A stretch of DNA of 64,000 bases, from NCBI RefSeq assembly GCF_047946665.1, contig NZ_CP172312.1:434001-498000 (forward strand), in the 5' to 3' direction. This DNA is from Allohahella sp002354735. GTDB lineage: Bacteria > Pseudomonadota > Gammaproteobacteria > Pseudomonadales > Oleiphilaceae. Both the position numbers and the translations under genes were made by a program. How positions within the stretch are numbered: the first letter of the stretch is position 1; the number at the start of each line of letters is the position of its first letter. The notes below the pieces were generated by a model that saw only the letters and a program-made list of their open reading frames with translations, ran no database searches and had not been told where the DNA came from. Of this stretch, positions 27,344-35,397 are shown in pieces.

Positions 27344-28209
27344 CAGATTTGCAGCAACGGACCATTAAGGTCGGGTCAGACCAGACCACCATCGTCGAGT
27401 TTGGGAACCAGCGTCCCTTTGCCCTGATGGGCGGCATGAACGTGCTGGAGTCGAGAGATCTGGCCATGCAGATTGCCGAGCACTACGTCACCGTGTGCGC
27501 CGAGCTCGGAATTCCTTACATATTCAAGGGCTCCTTTGACAAGGCCAACCGCTCCTCGATCAACTCCTATCGCGGTCCCGGCATGGAAGAGGGTCTGCGT
27601 ATCTTCGAGGAGATCCGTAAGACCTTCAAGGTGCCCGTTATAACTGATGTTCACGAGCCCCATCAGGCGGCACCAGTTGCCGAGGTCGTTGACATTATTC
27701 AGCTGCCGGCCTTCCTTTCTCGCCAGACCGACCTTGTGACGGCCATGGCGCAAACCGGCAAGCCCATCAACATCAAGAAGGCGCAGTTCCTGGCGCCGCG
27801 AGAGATGTCGCATATCGCGAAAAAGTGCCAGGAAGCAGGTAATTCAGAAATCATCCTCTGTGAGCGCGGTTCGAGTTTCGGTTACAACAATCTCGTCGTC
27901 GATATGCTGGGCATGGACATCATGAAATCAACAGGGTTCCCTGTCGTGTTCGATGTGACGCATGCCTTGCAGAAGCCTGGCGGACTGGCTGAAGCGGCTG
28001 GTGGGCGCCGCGAGCAGATCGTAACGCTCGCGAGGGCGGGCATGGCCGTTGGACTTGCCGGTCTGTTTCTCGAAGCCCACCCGGATCCTGAGCAAGCAAA
28101 GTGTGATGGCCCATGTGCGTTGCGCCTGTCCCAGTTGAAGCCTTTTCTACAGCAGGTCAAGGCTCTGGATGAGCTCGTAAAGTCCTTTGCTCAGCTTGAT
28201 ACCGCCTGA
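27340..28209 (+). CDS. kdsA: 3-deoxy-D-manno-octulosonate 8-phosphate synthase
   Basis: Condenses phosphoenolpyruvate with arabinose 5-phosphate to make KDO 8-phosphate for lipopolysaccharide. Recognisable features are the KGSFDKANRSS motif, the QLPAFLSRQTDL segment, INIKKAQFL, and the C-terminal FLEAHPDPEQAKCDGP. The 289-residue length is usual. It overlaps pyrG by four bases. Its presence supports a Gram-negative organism with standard inner-core LPS. Confidence 0.98.
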   Translation: MTDLQQRTIKVGSDQTTIVEFGNQRPFALMGGMNVLESRDLAMQIAEHYVTVCAELGIPYIFKGSFDKANRSSINSYRGPGMEEGLRIFEEIRKTFKVPVITDVHEPHQAAPVAEVVDIIQLPAFLSRQTDLVTAMAQTGKPINIKKAQFLAPREMSHIAKKCQEAGNSEIILCERGSSFGYNNLVVDMLGMDIMKSTGFPVVFDVTHALQKPGGLAEAAGGRREQIVTLARAGMAVGLAGLFLEAHPDPEQAKCDGPCALRLSQLKPFLQQVKALDELVKSFAQLDTA

Positions 28210-28261
28210 GCACTGTAATTGACCCTTATTGTTCCTTGAGATGACAAACGGAGATTTGAGA

Positions 28262-29569
28262 ATGGCAGAAATTGCTGGGATACGTGGACGCGAAGTGATG
28301 GATTCACGAGGCAATCCCACCGTCGAAGCTGAAGTGACCCTGACGTCTGGTGTGATGGGCCGTGCTTGTGCACCATCGGGTGCCTCAACCGGTTCACGAG
28401 AAGCGCTCGAGCTGCGCGATCAGGATGCCAGCCGCTATATGGGCAAAGGTGTTCTCAAGGCTGTTGATGCCATCAACAGCAGCATAGCACCAGCATTACT
28501 GGGCAAGAGCGCGACTGATCAGGAAGGCCTGGATCGCATCATGCTCGAACTCGATGGCACCGAGAACAAGGCCAAACTTGGTGCTAACGCCATTCTCGCC
28601 GTCTCACTGGCTGTTGCAAAGGCAGCGGCGACCGAGAAGGGTATTCCTTTATATGAGCACATCGCTGAAATAAACGGCACACCCGGCCGCTATTCCATGC
28701 CAGTGCCGATGATGAATATCCTCAACGGCGGCGAGCACGCCGACAACAACGTCGATATCCAGGAATTTATGATTCAGCCAGTGAAGGCCAAGACCTTTGC
28801 TGAAGCTCTGCGAATCGGCGCCGAGATTTTCCACAACCTTAAGAAGGTTCTGCAGAGCCGTGGCCTGAGCACAGCAGTAGGCGACGAAGGTGGATTCGCA
28901 CCTGATCTGCCATCGAATGAAGCGGCGCTGGAAGTTATTCAAGTGGCTGTAGAGCAGGCGGGCTACAAGCTCGGCGATGACGTCACGCTGGCGCTCGACT
29001 GTGCAGCGTCTGAATTCTATAAGGATGGCAAGTACAATTTGTCCGGCGAGGGCAAGTCCTTCGATTCTGAAGGCTTTGCAGATTATCTTGCTGGCCTCTG
29101 CGACCGTTATCCTATTGTTTCCATAGAAGACGGTATGGATGAAAGCGACTGGAACGGTTGGGCGATTCTCACGAAGAAGCTCGGCGATCGTGTGCAGCTC
29201 GTGGGCGACGACCTCTTCGTCACCAATACCAAAATTCTCAAGCGTGGTATTAACGAGAAAATCGCCAATTCCATCCTGATCAAGTTCAATCAGATCGGTA
29301 GCCTTACCGAAACTCTTGAAGCAATTCGGATGGCGCAGGATGCCGGTTATACTGCCGTTATCTCGCATCGCTCAGGTGAAACTGAAGACACTACTATTGC
29401 TGATCTCGCAGTAGCGACGGCCGCCGGCCAGATCAAGACGGGTTCACTGTGTCGTTCTGATCGAGTGGCCAAGTACAACCAATTGCTGCGTATCGAAGAG
29501 CAACTCGGCACTCGGGCAGCCTATCGTGGGATGGCCGAAATCAAAGCTGCCAAGCAGACCGGAAGCTAG
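28262..29569 (+). CDS. eno: Enolase
   Basis: Interconverts 2-phosphoglycerate and phosphoenolpyruvate; in many gammaproteobacteria it is also a degradosome subunit. The start at 28262 gives MAEIAGIRGREVMDSRGNPT, the standard N-terminus, with GGAG 9 bases upstream; the open frame extends 11 codons further upstream without support. Metal and substrate residues are in SIEDGMDESDW and LVGDDLFVTN, and the catalytic Lys in NSILIKFNQIGSL. SHRSGETEDT closes the active site. Length is 435 residues. Confidence 0.98.
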   Translation: MAEIAGIRGREVMDSRGNPTVEAEVTLTSGVMGRACAPSGASTGSREALELRDQDASRYMGKGVLKAVDAINSSIAPALLGKSATDQEGLDRIMLELDGTENKAKLGANAILAVSLAVAKAAATEKGIPLYEHIAEINGTPGRYSMPVPMMNILNGGEHADNNVDIQEFMIQPVKAKTFAEALRIGAEIFHNLKKVLQSRGLSTAVGDEGGFAPDLPSNEAALEVIQVAVEQAGYKLGDDVTLALDCAASEFYKDGKYNLSGEGKSFDSEGFADYLAGLCDRYPIVSIEDGMDESDWNGWAILTKKLGDRVQLVGDDLFVTNTKILKRGINEKIANSILIKFNQIGSLTETLEAIRMAQDAGYTAVISHRSGETEDTTIADLAVATAAGQIKTGSLCRSDRVAKYNQLLRIEEQLGTRAAYRGMAEIKAAKQTGS

Positions 29570-29582
29570 CGTCAGGAAGAGT

Positions 29583-29630
29583 GGCGGGTGCTGGTCATCC
29601 GCCGCTTACTACGGGTACTGGACATCCGTA
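29583..29630 (+). repeat. Two tandem related hairpins downstream of eno
   Basis: Two copies of a CGGGT-N7-ATCCG inverted repeat lie 7 bases apart (29583-29603 and 29610-29630), with loops GCTGGTC and ACTGGAC. Each can form a 6-8 bp stem containing one G-U pair. They begin 14 bases after the eno stop. No T run follows, so they may stabilise the eno 3' end rather than terminate. Confidence 0.5.
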
Positions 29631-29720
29631 CACTACAGAATTTTTCGCTATACCTGCTAAGCTAGTTCGCATCAGGGTCTCGTCATTTATGAGGCTCCCC
29701 TTGAAGCGAGAAGTCAGCGA

Positions 29721-30071
29721 ATGTCGGTGATGCAGCCCACAGGCCGCAGTGAATTTTCAGATGAGCAATCGCGCAGCCCGATGGTGCACGTTCCCTATGT
29801 GCAGATCGTACTGTGGGGCTTGCTGTCGATCAGTGTATTGTACCTCCAGTATCGCCTTTGGTTTGCACACGGATCGCTCAATTCGCTCAGCGAGATCAGA
29901 TACGCCATCGGCATTCAAGCCGAACGCAACAACAAGCTTCTCATGCGAAACGAGCAGCTGAGGGCTGAGGTCGAGGAGCTCAAGCACGTCGACGAAGTCA
30001 TCGCCGAGCGTGCGCGCGAACAGCTTGGCCTTATTGGTCATAATGAGACCTTCTACATCGTCACTGACTGA
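29721..30071 (+). CDS. ftsB: Cell division protein FtsB
   Basis: Small divisome protein (116 residues by this start) with one membrane segment (about residues 27-43) followed by a periplasmic coiled coil (ERNNKLLMRNEQLRAEVEEL), then the conserved RAREQLGLIGHNETFY tail. FtsB forms a complex with FtsL and FtsQ. The N-terminal tail of about 25 residues is longer than usual; the ATG at 29781 would give a 96-residue protein of normal size but has no ribosome binding site. The eno-ftsB-ispD order is conserved. Confidence 0.92.
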   Translation: MSVMQPTGRSEFSDEQSRSPMVHVPYVQIVLWGLLSISVLYLQYRLWFAHGSLNSLSEIRYAIGIQAERNNKLLMRNEQLRAEVEELKHVDEVIAERAREQLGLIGHNETFYIVTD

Positions 30072-30125
30072 TGAATTTCGTTAGCCACCGTTTTCCAGAA
30101 TTTTATCTTTCCCGCACGGTTCTCC

Positions 30126-30893
30126 ATGTCTGAAGCCACGCCTGTCTGGGTCGTATTGCCAGCTGCCGGCGCCGGGCGGCGTATGCGCGCGGCGGAACCA
30201 AAGCAGTATCTTCGTCTCATCGATACCAAAACGGTTATGCAGTGCACGCTTGAACGTCTGCTCGGGCTTGGATTGGAGCGGCTTATCGTAGCAGTTGCGC
30301 CAGGTGATACCCGCGCAGCCAGTGTCCTTGAGCTGCTCGAGCCGGAGCAGAAGGAGCGTGTGGAAATTTTGGCGACAGGTGGAAATGAACGCGCTGACAC
30401 CGTACTCAACACCCTGCAGGCCCTGGATGGACGTGCAGCAGACGAGGATCTGGTGCTCGTCCATGACCTCGCCAGGCCCTGTCTCTGCCGATCTGACCTC
30501 GATGCAGTAGTGACAACAGCGGTCGCCAGTCGTTTCGGCGCCATTCTTGGCATACCTGTCAGCGATACACTCAAACGCTGTGTGCCCCTGGCCCGTCGTG
30601 ACACCGAGCTGCCGATTACAGAGACCGTCCCGCGAGCACTGCTATGGCGGGCAATGACGCCACAGGTCATTCGTTATGCGGCCTTACGTGAGTCTCTCGA
30701 GCAGGCGGAGCGCAAGTGGATCACCGACGAAGCCAGTGCCCTCGAGCAAAGTGGCAAGGAGGTGCTGATGGTGGCCGGCCGGAGTGATAACATCAAGATC
30801 ACACAGCCCGAGGATCTTGCTCTCGCGGCTTTTCTGTATCGTCAGCAGCTCGAGAATGGTCTGGCCTTCGCCAGCGAACAGCGATCCTCGTGA
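30126..30893 (+). CDS. ispD: 2-C-methyl-D-erythritol 4-phosphate cytidylyltransferase
   Basis: Transfers CMP to methylerythritol phosphate in isoprenoid synthesis. The nucleotide-binding motif LPAAGAGRRM is at the N-terminus, and the GGNERADTVLN segment follows. The conserved VHDAARP motif reads VHDLARP here, keeping the Asp and Arg but changing an Ala to Leu. The 255-residue length is a little above E. coli IspD (236). ispF follows 31 bases later, as usual. Confidence 0.95.
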   Translation: MSEATPVWVVLPAAGAGRRMRAAEPKQYLRLIDTKTVMQCTLERLLGLGLERLIVAVAPGDTRAASVLELLEPEQKERVEILATGGNERADTVLNTLQALDGRAADEDLVLVHDLARPCLCRSDLDAVVTTAVASRFGAILGIPVSDTLKRCVPLARRDTELPITETVPRALLWRAMTPQVIRYAALRESLEQAERKWITDEASALEQSGKEVLMVAGRSDNIKITQPEDLALAAFLYRQQLENGLAFASEQRSS

Positions 30894-30924
30894 TGCCGAC
30901 CTAAACGATTCCAGGTGAAGTCTC

Positions 30925-31509
30925 ATGAGAATTGGCCACGGCTACGACGTTCACGCCTTCGAAACTGATGCCGAACAGGCCCCTCCGCAGACCGGCATCC
31001 CGGCGACCGGCGTCCCGGCGAGCGGAGTCCCGGCGAGCGGCATCCCGGTGAGCGGCATCCCGCCGAGCGACGCCGCTGCAAGTATAGTGATTGGTGGTGT
31101 GCACATCCCCGCACGAAGCCGTCTGTTGGCTCACTCCGATGGCGACGTCCTCATTCATGCCATATGCGACGCGCTTCTGGGCGCCGCTGGCTTGGGTGAT
31201 ATCGGCAGACACTTTCCGGATACTGATCCGGCCTACAAGAATGCCGACAGCCGACAACTGTTGCGAACGGTCGTCGCGCGACTGCGGGATATCGGCTTCA
31301 GTATCGGCAACATCGATTCGACGATAGTGGCGCAGGCGCCAAGAATGGCTGAGCACATCTCACAAATGCAGCGAAACATAGCTGAAGATTGTGAGGTCAG
31401 CCCTTCATCGGTAAATGTAAAGGCGACCACCACCGAAAAACTCGGTTTCGTGGGGCGGCAGGAAGGTATCGCCTGTCACGCTGTCGCACTCATCGAGTCG
31501 CTTGCCTGA
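30925..31509 (+). CDS. ispF: 2-C-methyl-D-erythritol 2,4-cyclodiphosphate synthase with repeat insertion
   Basis: Cyclises CDP-ME-2-phosphate in the non-mevalonate isoprenoid pathway; active as a trimer. Metal ligands Asp8 and His10 (GHGYDVHAF), HSDGDVLIHA and the VKATTTEKLGF motif are intact. The protein is 194 residues, about 35 more than normal. The excess is one insertion between residue 12 and the IVIGGV strand, made mostly of five G-[IV]-P pentapeptides encoded by a 15-bp tandem repeat. The insertion falls in a surface turn in known structures, so the enzyme is probably active. AGGTGAAG precedes the ATG. Confidence 0.95.
   Translation: MRIGHGYDVHAFETDAEQAPPQTGIPATGVPASGVPASGIPVSGIPPSDAAASIVIGGVHIPARSRLLAHSDGDVLIHAICDALLGAAGLGDIGRHFPDTDPAYKNADSRQLLRTVVARLRDIGFSIGNIDSTIVAQAPRMAEHISQMQRNIAEDCEVSPSSVNVKATTTEKLGFVGRQEGIACHAVALIESLA
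30991..31065 (+). repeat. 15-bp tandem repeat (five copies) inside ispF
   Basis: Five imperfect copies of a unit close to AGCGGCATCCCGGCG, starting at 30991, 31006, 31021, 31036 and 31051, with a sixth decayed copy after. In frame they encode TGIPA, TGVPA, SGVPA, SGIPV and SGIPP. The unit length is a multiple of three, so copy-number change would not break the reading frame. Confidence 0.93.
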
Positions 31510-32636
31510 TGGTAAAACCAGAAAGACTGGCGTCGGATCTAGAGCGTATCGATAGCTTTCTTTGCCCCCCCAAGTACACGTCTCCCCATGTCGAAGCTCG
31601 CTGGAAAGTGATGCCAGAGGACTTCGTGGTCGATGAATGCTGGCGGCCGGAGACTGAAGAGGGCGAGCACCATCTACTGAGAATCCGCAAACGGCTACAA
31701 AACACCCAGTGGGTGGCGGACAGTCTTGCCACTTTTTCGGGTGTGAGGCAGGTCGACATCGGTTTCTTTGGGCTGAAGGACAGGCAGGCCGTTACCACTC
31801 AGTGGTTCTCAGTCTATCTGGGCAAGCGCGAAGCACCCGACTGGCGAACATGGGAACTCGATGGCTGCGAAGTTCTGCACATCGGCCGCTATCCCAGAAA
31901 ACTGCGCCGGGGTGACCACGTTGGCAACGATTTTCGCATTACGCTGCGTGATATACCAAAAAGCGCGCCTGTCGAAGAAGCTGTCGAAGTGGCACTCGAT
32001 CAGGTGCGTCTTGAAGGCTTCCCCAACTATTTCGGAGCTCAGCGCTTTGGTTTCGACCATGGCAACCTCACACAGTTCGAATTGATCTACTGCCAGTCTC
32101 CAGAGCGTTCAGGCGGGGATGCTCGCGACGACCCCGCACGCACCGGTAAGCGAGGCAGGGCGCGCGGTGGCAAGGGTAAAGGGCGGCGTGTCAATCCAAT
32201 GTATGTCAGCGCCGCAAGAGCTCATCTCTTCAATTGTCTGCTGGCTTCAAGGCAGCAGGCGGGGGTGGCTCGCACCGTCATCGACGGCGATGACCCGCTG
32301 CTCGCAGAGGACAATGCGCACGGGCCAATAGGCATTTTGCCCGGCGGCCCTGTTCGCTCCGAAGCGTCCAGCCAGCTGTCCGCCAGCGATATTCTTCGTC
32401 AGGAAGCCTGGGGCGACTATACTGGCTGGCTTGAAGCACTTCATTCGCTGGGTGAGCGGGATACGCCGCGCGCACTGTGGATGACACCTACAGACATGAG
32501 CTGGCACTGGCATGATGGCTCACTGGTGGTATGCTTCGGACTGCCCCCTGGCGCGTATGCGTCTGTTGCGCTTTCCCAGGTCGCTCACTTGATACAGGAT
32601 GCTCGCCCTCGCAATGAAACTACTTCTATCCAATGA
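31509..32636 (+). CDS. truD: tRNA pseudouridine(13) synthase TruD
   Basis: Makes pseudouridine 13 in tRNA-Glu. The catalytic Asp sits in FFGLKDRQAVTTQWFS, the family hallmark, and the FPNYFGAQRFG motif follows. The 375-residue length exceeds E. coli TruD (349). Part of the difference is a basic, low-complexity stretch of about 25 residues (around 200-226, rich in Arg, Gly and Lys) just before NPMYVSAARAHLFN. The start ATG shares a base with the ispF stop (TGATG), and surE begins inside its last codons. Confidence 0.95.
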   Translation: MVKPERLASDLERIDSFLCPPKYTSPHVEARWKVMPEDFVVDECWRPETEEGEHHLLRIRKRLQNTQWVADSLATFSGVRQVDIGFFGLKDRQAVTTQWFSVYLGKREAPDWRTWELDGCEVLHIGRYPRKLRRGDHVGNDFRITLRDIPKSAPVEEAVEVALDQVRLEGFPNYFGAQRFGFDHGNLTQFELIYCQSPERSGGDARDDPARTGKRGRARGGKGKGRRVNPMYVSAARAHLFNCLLASRQQAGVARTVIDGDDPLLAEDNAHGPIGILPGGPVRSEASSQLSASDILRQEAWGDYTGWLEALHSLGERDTPRALWMTPTDMSWHWHDGSLVVCFGLPPGAYASVALSQVAHLIQDARPRNETTSIQ

Positions 32637-33369
32637 TGATGGCGTTTACGCCGCTGGCCTCGCGGCGATGGCCGAAGCGCTCGAAGACCTCGGCGAAATT
32701 CGTGTTATTGCACCGGAGCGTGATCATAGCGGTGCCAGTAACTCGCTCACGCTGAATCGCCCTCTGATGCTGCAACAGGCAGCCAACGGGTTCATGTGGG
32801 TAGATGGCACACCTACCGACTGCGTGCATCTAGGACTGAGTGCTCGCTTCGGCTTCGAAGCCGACAGAGTGGTTTCCGGTATCAACACGCATGCGAACCT
32901 TGGTGATGATGTGCTGTATTCCGGCACGGTTGCGGCTGCCATGGAAGGCCGCTTTCTGACCTATCCGGCAATTGCGATTTCCCTGGTCAATGCAGGGAAC
33001 AATCATTTCGACACCGCCGCGCGAGTGGTTCGTCAGTTGCTCGAGAGCCCGAAGAGTCTCTCGGTGCCGCCACGAACTGTGCTCAATATTAACGTCCCCG
33101 ACGTTCCCTTTCACGACCTGAGAGGGATTCGTATCACCAGGCTAGGTCACCGGGCAAAGGGTGGAGAGCCACAGGAGATCGTCGATCCGCGTGGCCGCAA
33201 ACGTTACTGGCTAGCGCTTGCGGGTGCTGGAGACGATGCAGGCGAAGGCACTGACTTTGCGGCAATCGAGGCCGGCTATGTGTCCGTCACACCCATACAT
33301 GCGGACATGACACGGCATGACGCCTTTGAATCCCTTCAGAACTGGATAAGCAGCGTTGATCATGACTGA
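32614..33369 (+). CDS. surE: 5'/3'-nucleotidase SurE
   Basis: Metal-dependent nucleotidase/exopolyphosphatase linked to stationary-phase survival. The N-terminus MKLLLSNDDGV supplies the two metal-binding Asp residues, which decides the start at 32614 rather than the ATG five codons earlier. DHSGASNSLT, DGTPTDCVHLG and SGINTHANLGDDVLYSGTVAAAMEG follow in the expected order. It overlaps truD by 23 bases and pcm by 8, forming the truD-surE-pcm unit. Confidence 0.97.
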   Translation: MKLLLSNDDGVYAAGLAAMAEALEDLGEIRVIAPERDHSGASNSLTLNRPLMLQQAANGFMWVDGTPTDCVHLGLSARFGFEADRVVSGINTHANLGDDVLYSGTVAAAMEGRFLTYPAIAISLVNAGNNHFDTAARVVRQLLESPKSLSVPPRTVLNINVPDVPFHDLRGIRITRLGHRAKGGEPQEIVDPRGRKRYWLALAGAGDDAGEGTDFAAIEAGYVSVTPIHADMTRHDAFESLQNWISSVDHD

Positions 33370-34105
33370 GCCTACAAAGCGCGGCCCCGCGAAGACTGCG
33401 CGGGAAAACTTCAATGGCATCGGGATGACGTCTCTGAGAACCCGCCAGCGTTTGATTGGACGACTCAGAGACAAGGGTATAGCCGACCCAGTCGTTCTTG
33501 CAGCGATGGCAGAAGTGCCTCGCCATATTTTCGTTGATGAGGCGCTGTCTCATCGTGCCTATGAGGATGCCTCGCTACCGATAGGCTACAACCAGACCCT
33601 GAGTCAGCCTTACATTGTTGCGAGAATGACACAGCTCGTAGTCAGCGCAATTCGTGAAACCGCAGCGAGCGAAGTCTCTGACACGGTATCACCGCGTCGC
33701 CGCAAGGTGCTGGAGATAGGCACTGGCTCAGGCTATCAGACCGCTGTGCTGGCGCAATGCTGCGAGACCGTCTACAGCGTCGAACGTATCTCGGGGCTAC
33801 TTGCGCAGGCGCAGGATCGCTTCAGAAGACTGGAGCTGAAAAACATTCACTGCCAGCTCGCCGATGGAATGCTCGGTTGGCCGGATCGTAGACAGCGCTT
33901 TGATGTGATCATTGCCACTGCAGCGCCAGGCGCCGTACCCCAGCCCCTGCTGGACCAGTTAATCGAGGGTGGCACGCTCATCCTGCCAGTAGGTGAAGAG
34001 CGTCAGCATCTGACGACAATTCGTCGACAGGATGGAGAGTTCGTGACGACCAGAATAGAAGAAGTTCGATTTGTACCTTTATTGAGTGGCTTGGTGGGAA
34101 GTTGA
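33362..34105 (+). CDS. pcm: Protein-L-isoaspartate O-methyltransferase
   Basis: Repairs isoaspartyl residues in aged proteins by SAM-dependent methylation. The conserved RHIFVDEAL and GYNQTLSQPYIVARM segments precede the SAM motif VLEIGTGSGYQTAVLAQ. The ATG at 33362 is preferred over the TTG two codons upstream. Compared with E. coli Pcm (208 residues) it has an extra N-terminal 20-25 residues and a short insertion before the SAM motif (SEVSDTVSPRRR). It overlaps surE and the next gene. Confidence 0.95.
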   Translation: MTEPTKRGPAKTARENFNGIGMTSLRTRQRLIGRLRDKGIADPVVLAAMAEVPRHIFVDEALSHRAYEDASLPIGYNQTLSQPYIVARMTQLVVSAIRETAASEVSDTVSPRRRKVLEIGTGSGYQTAVLAQCCETVYSVERISGLLAQAQDRFRRLELKNIHCQLADGMLGWPDRRQRFDVIIATAAPGAVPQPLLDQLIEGGTLILPVGEERQHLTTIRRQDGEFVTTRIEEVRFVPLLSGLVGS

Positions 34106-35022
34106 TGATAGTGACGTTTCTGAAAGGAATGGCAATGGGTGCCGCAGATGTCATACCGGGCGTATCCGGAGGGACAATTGCTTTTATTACAGGGATTTAC
34201 CAGAGACTTCTCATTGCGCTCAGCAGCATAGGCCCCGCGCTGTGGCCGCTGTTTCGTACAGAGGGATTTGTCGCGGTGTGGCGGCGCATGGATGGCGCCT
34301 TTTTGCTTGCACTTTTCAGCGGTGTGTTAACCAGTATCGTGCTGCTCGCCAGTCTGATTTCACATCTGCTGGCGACCTATCCCCACCTCCTTTGGGGATT
34401 CTTTTTCGGCCTCATCCTGGGTTCCGCCATCTTCATTTTGCGAGTGGCCGGAACCATTAAACCGGTCCACTGGGTGGTTCTGCTGGCTTCTGCGGTGATC
34501 GCCTGGCTCATCACAGACCTGACCCCCGTCAGCATTGAGCCGAATGTTCTCAATTTGTTCGTAGGCGGTGTCGTAGCCATATCGGCGATGATTCTACCGG
34601 GGCTGTCAGGCAGCTTTCTGCTGCTGATGTTTGGTCTTTATCCCCCAATCATGGACGCCATAAAGACTTTTGATTTTGAAATTCTCGGCGTATTTGCGGC
34701 GGGCTGCGTAGTGGGCCTTCTGCTATTTTCGCGAGTCTTGAGCTATCTCATGGCGCGCTACTACACCATGCTCATGGTAGCGCTGACTGGTCTTATGCTC
34801 GGCGCGCTCAACAAGGTCTGGCCGTGGAAAGAGACCGTGAGTTATCGCACTAACAGCCATGGCGAGGAGACCCCGCTGGTGCAAATCAACGTAGGTCCCG
34901 CCGAATTTGCCGAAACAAGCGGACTTGATCCGCAAATATTAGCGGTGCTTCTACTATCTCTGGCTGGGGTTGTGCTCATCGTCGTACTGAACAGGTTCAA
35001 GGCGCCTGACCAACTAAATTAG
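34102..35022 (+). CDS. DUF368 polytopic membrane protein (PopT-like polyprenyl-phosphate transporter)
   Basis: 306 residues with about eight membrane segments. The family motif ADVIPGVSGGTIAFITGIY near the N-terminus is repeated in inverted-symmetry fashion as ISAMILPGLSGSFLLLMFGLY in the middle. DUF368 proteins have recently been assigned a role in returning undecaprenyl phosphate across the inner membrane; that is family knowledge, not shown here. The gene overlaps pcm by four bases and ends at a weak hairpin, before the gap upstream of nlpD. It commonly sits between pcm and nlpD in relatives. Confidence 0.88.
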   Translation: MMIVTFLKGMAMGAADVIPGVSGGTIAFITGIYQRLLIALSSIGPALWPLFRTEGFVAVWRRMDGAFLLALFSGVLTSIVLLASLISHLLATYPHLLWGFFFGLILGSAIFILRVAGTIKPVHWVVLLASAVIAWLITDLTPVSIEPNVLNLFVGGVVAISAMILPGLSGSFLLLMFGLYPPIMDAIKTFDFEILGVFAAGCVVGLLLFSRVLSYLMARYYTMLMVALTGLMLGALNKVWPWKETVSYRTNSHGEETPLVQINVGPAEFAETSGLDPQILAVLLLSLAGVVLIVVLNRFKAPDQLN

Positions 35023-35042
35023 CCGCTTATCGGCTATTCTTT
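35020..35042 (+). terminator. Weak terminator after the DUF368 gene
   Basis: TAGCCG-cttat-CGGCTA, a 6-bp stem that includes the stop codon, is followed by TTCTTTG. The stem is short and the T run is interrupted. Confidence 0.4.
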
Positions 35043-35322
35043 GAAGATTGTGTCAACTGAGCGGGGCCTAGTGTTACCGCTCCTCTCAGCAGCGTTACTG
35101 GCGGTAGCAATGAAATCAGGTTGCAAAGCGTTTGTACGACTAGAACAATTCAGAATATGTCGGCTTATTAGTTACTTAGAGCCGCGTTCTATAGATTCTT
35201 TACGCTATTTAGCTATATAAAAGGTGTTTTCGGCTCCATTTTAGTTATCAAAAGCTGCGGTTGAACTATCAAAAACCACTTTTTTCTGGCTTCTTTGTAA
35301 CTGTGTGTATAGGAGAACTGGC
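35043..35322 (+). other. AT-rich intergenic leader upstream of nlpD
   Basis: About 280 bases without a gene. The second half is much more AT-rich than its surroundings (for example TTTAGCTATATAAAA at about 35208-35222) and probably holds the nlpD/rpoS promoter. I could not fit a -35/-10 pair with correct spacing. An imperfect inverted repeat, CTGAGCGGGGC with GCTCCTCTCAG, lies at about 35057-35089. Confidence 0.4.
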
Positions 35323-35397
35323 ATGAAGTGTGCTAACTGGTTTGTGACTTCGGAGGGTGCTGTCCGCGGTACAGCCGCAGTAGGTATAGATGTCTAG
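35323..35397 (+). CDS. Candidate 24-codon leader peptide overlapping the nlpD start
   Basis: ATG to TAG encoding 24 residues beginning MKCANWFVTSEG. It has a better ribosome binding site (AGGAG, 8 bases before the ATG) than nlpD itself. Its stop lies inside the second and third codons of nlpD (ATGTCTAG), the arrangement of translationally coupled genes. No known family. It may be a regulatory leader peptide rather than a functional protein. Confidence 0.45.
   Translation: MKCANWFVTSEGAVRGTAAVGIDV

Noticed and set aside
28649..29368. 239-codon minus-strand open frame inside eno
   Set aside because: Antisense shadow of enolase.
30991..31065. Tandem repeats considered as a CRISPR array
   Set aside because: Units are 15 bp, directly adjacent without spacers and in frame with ispF.
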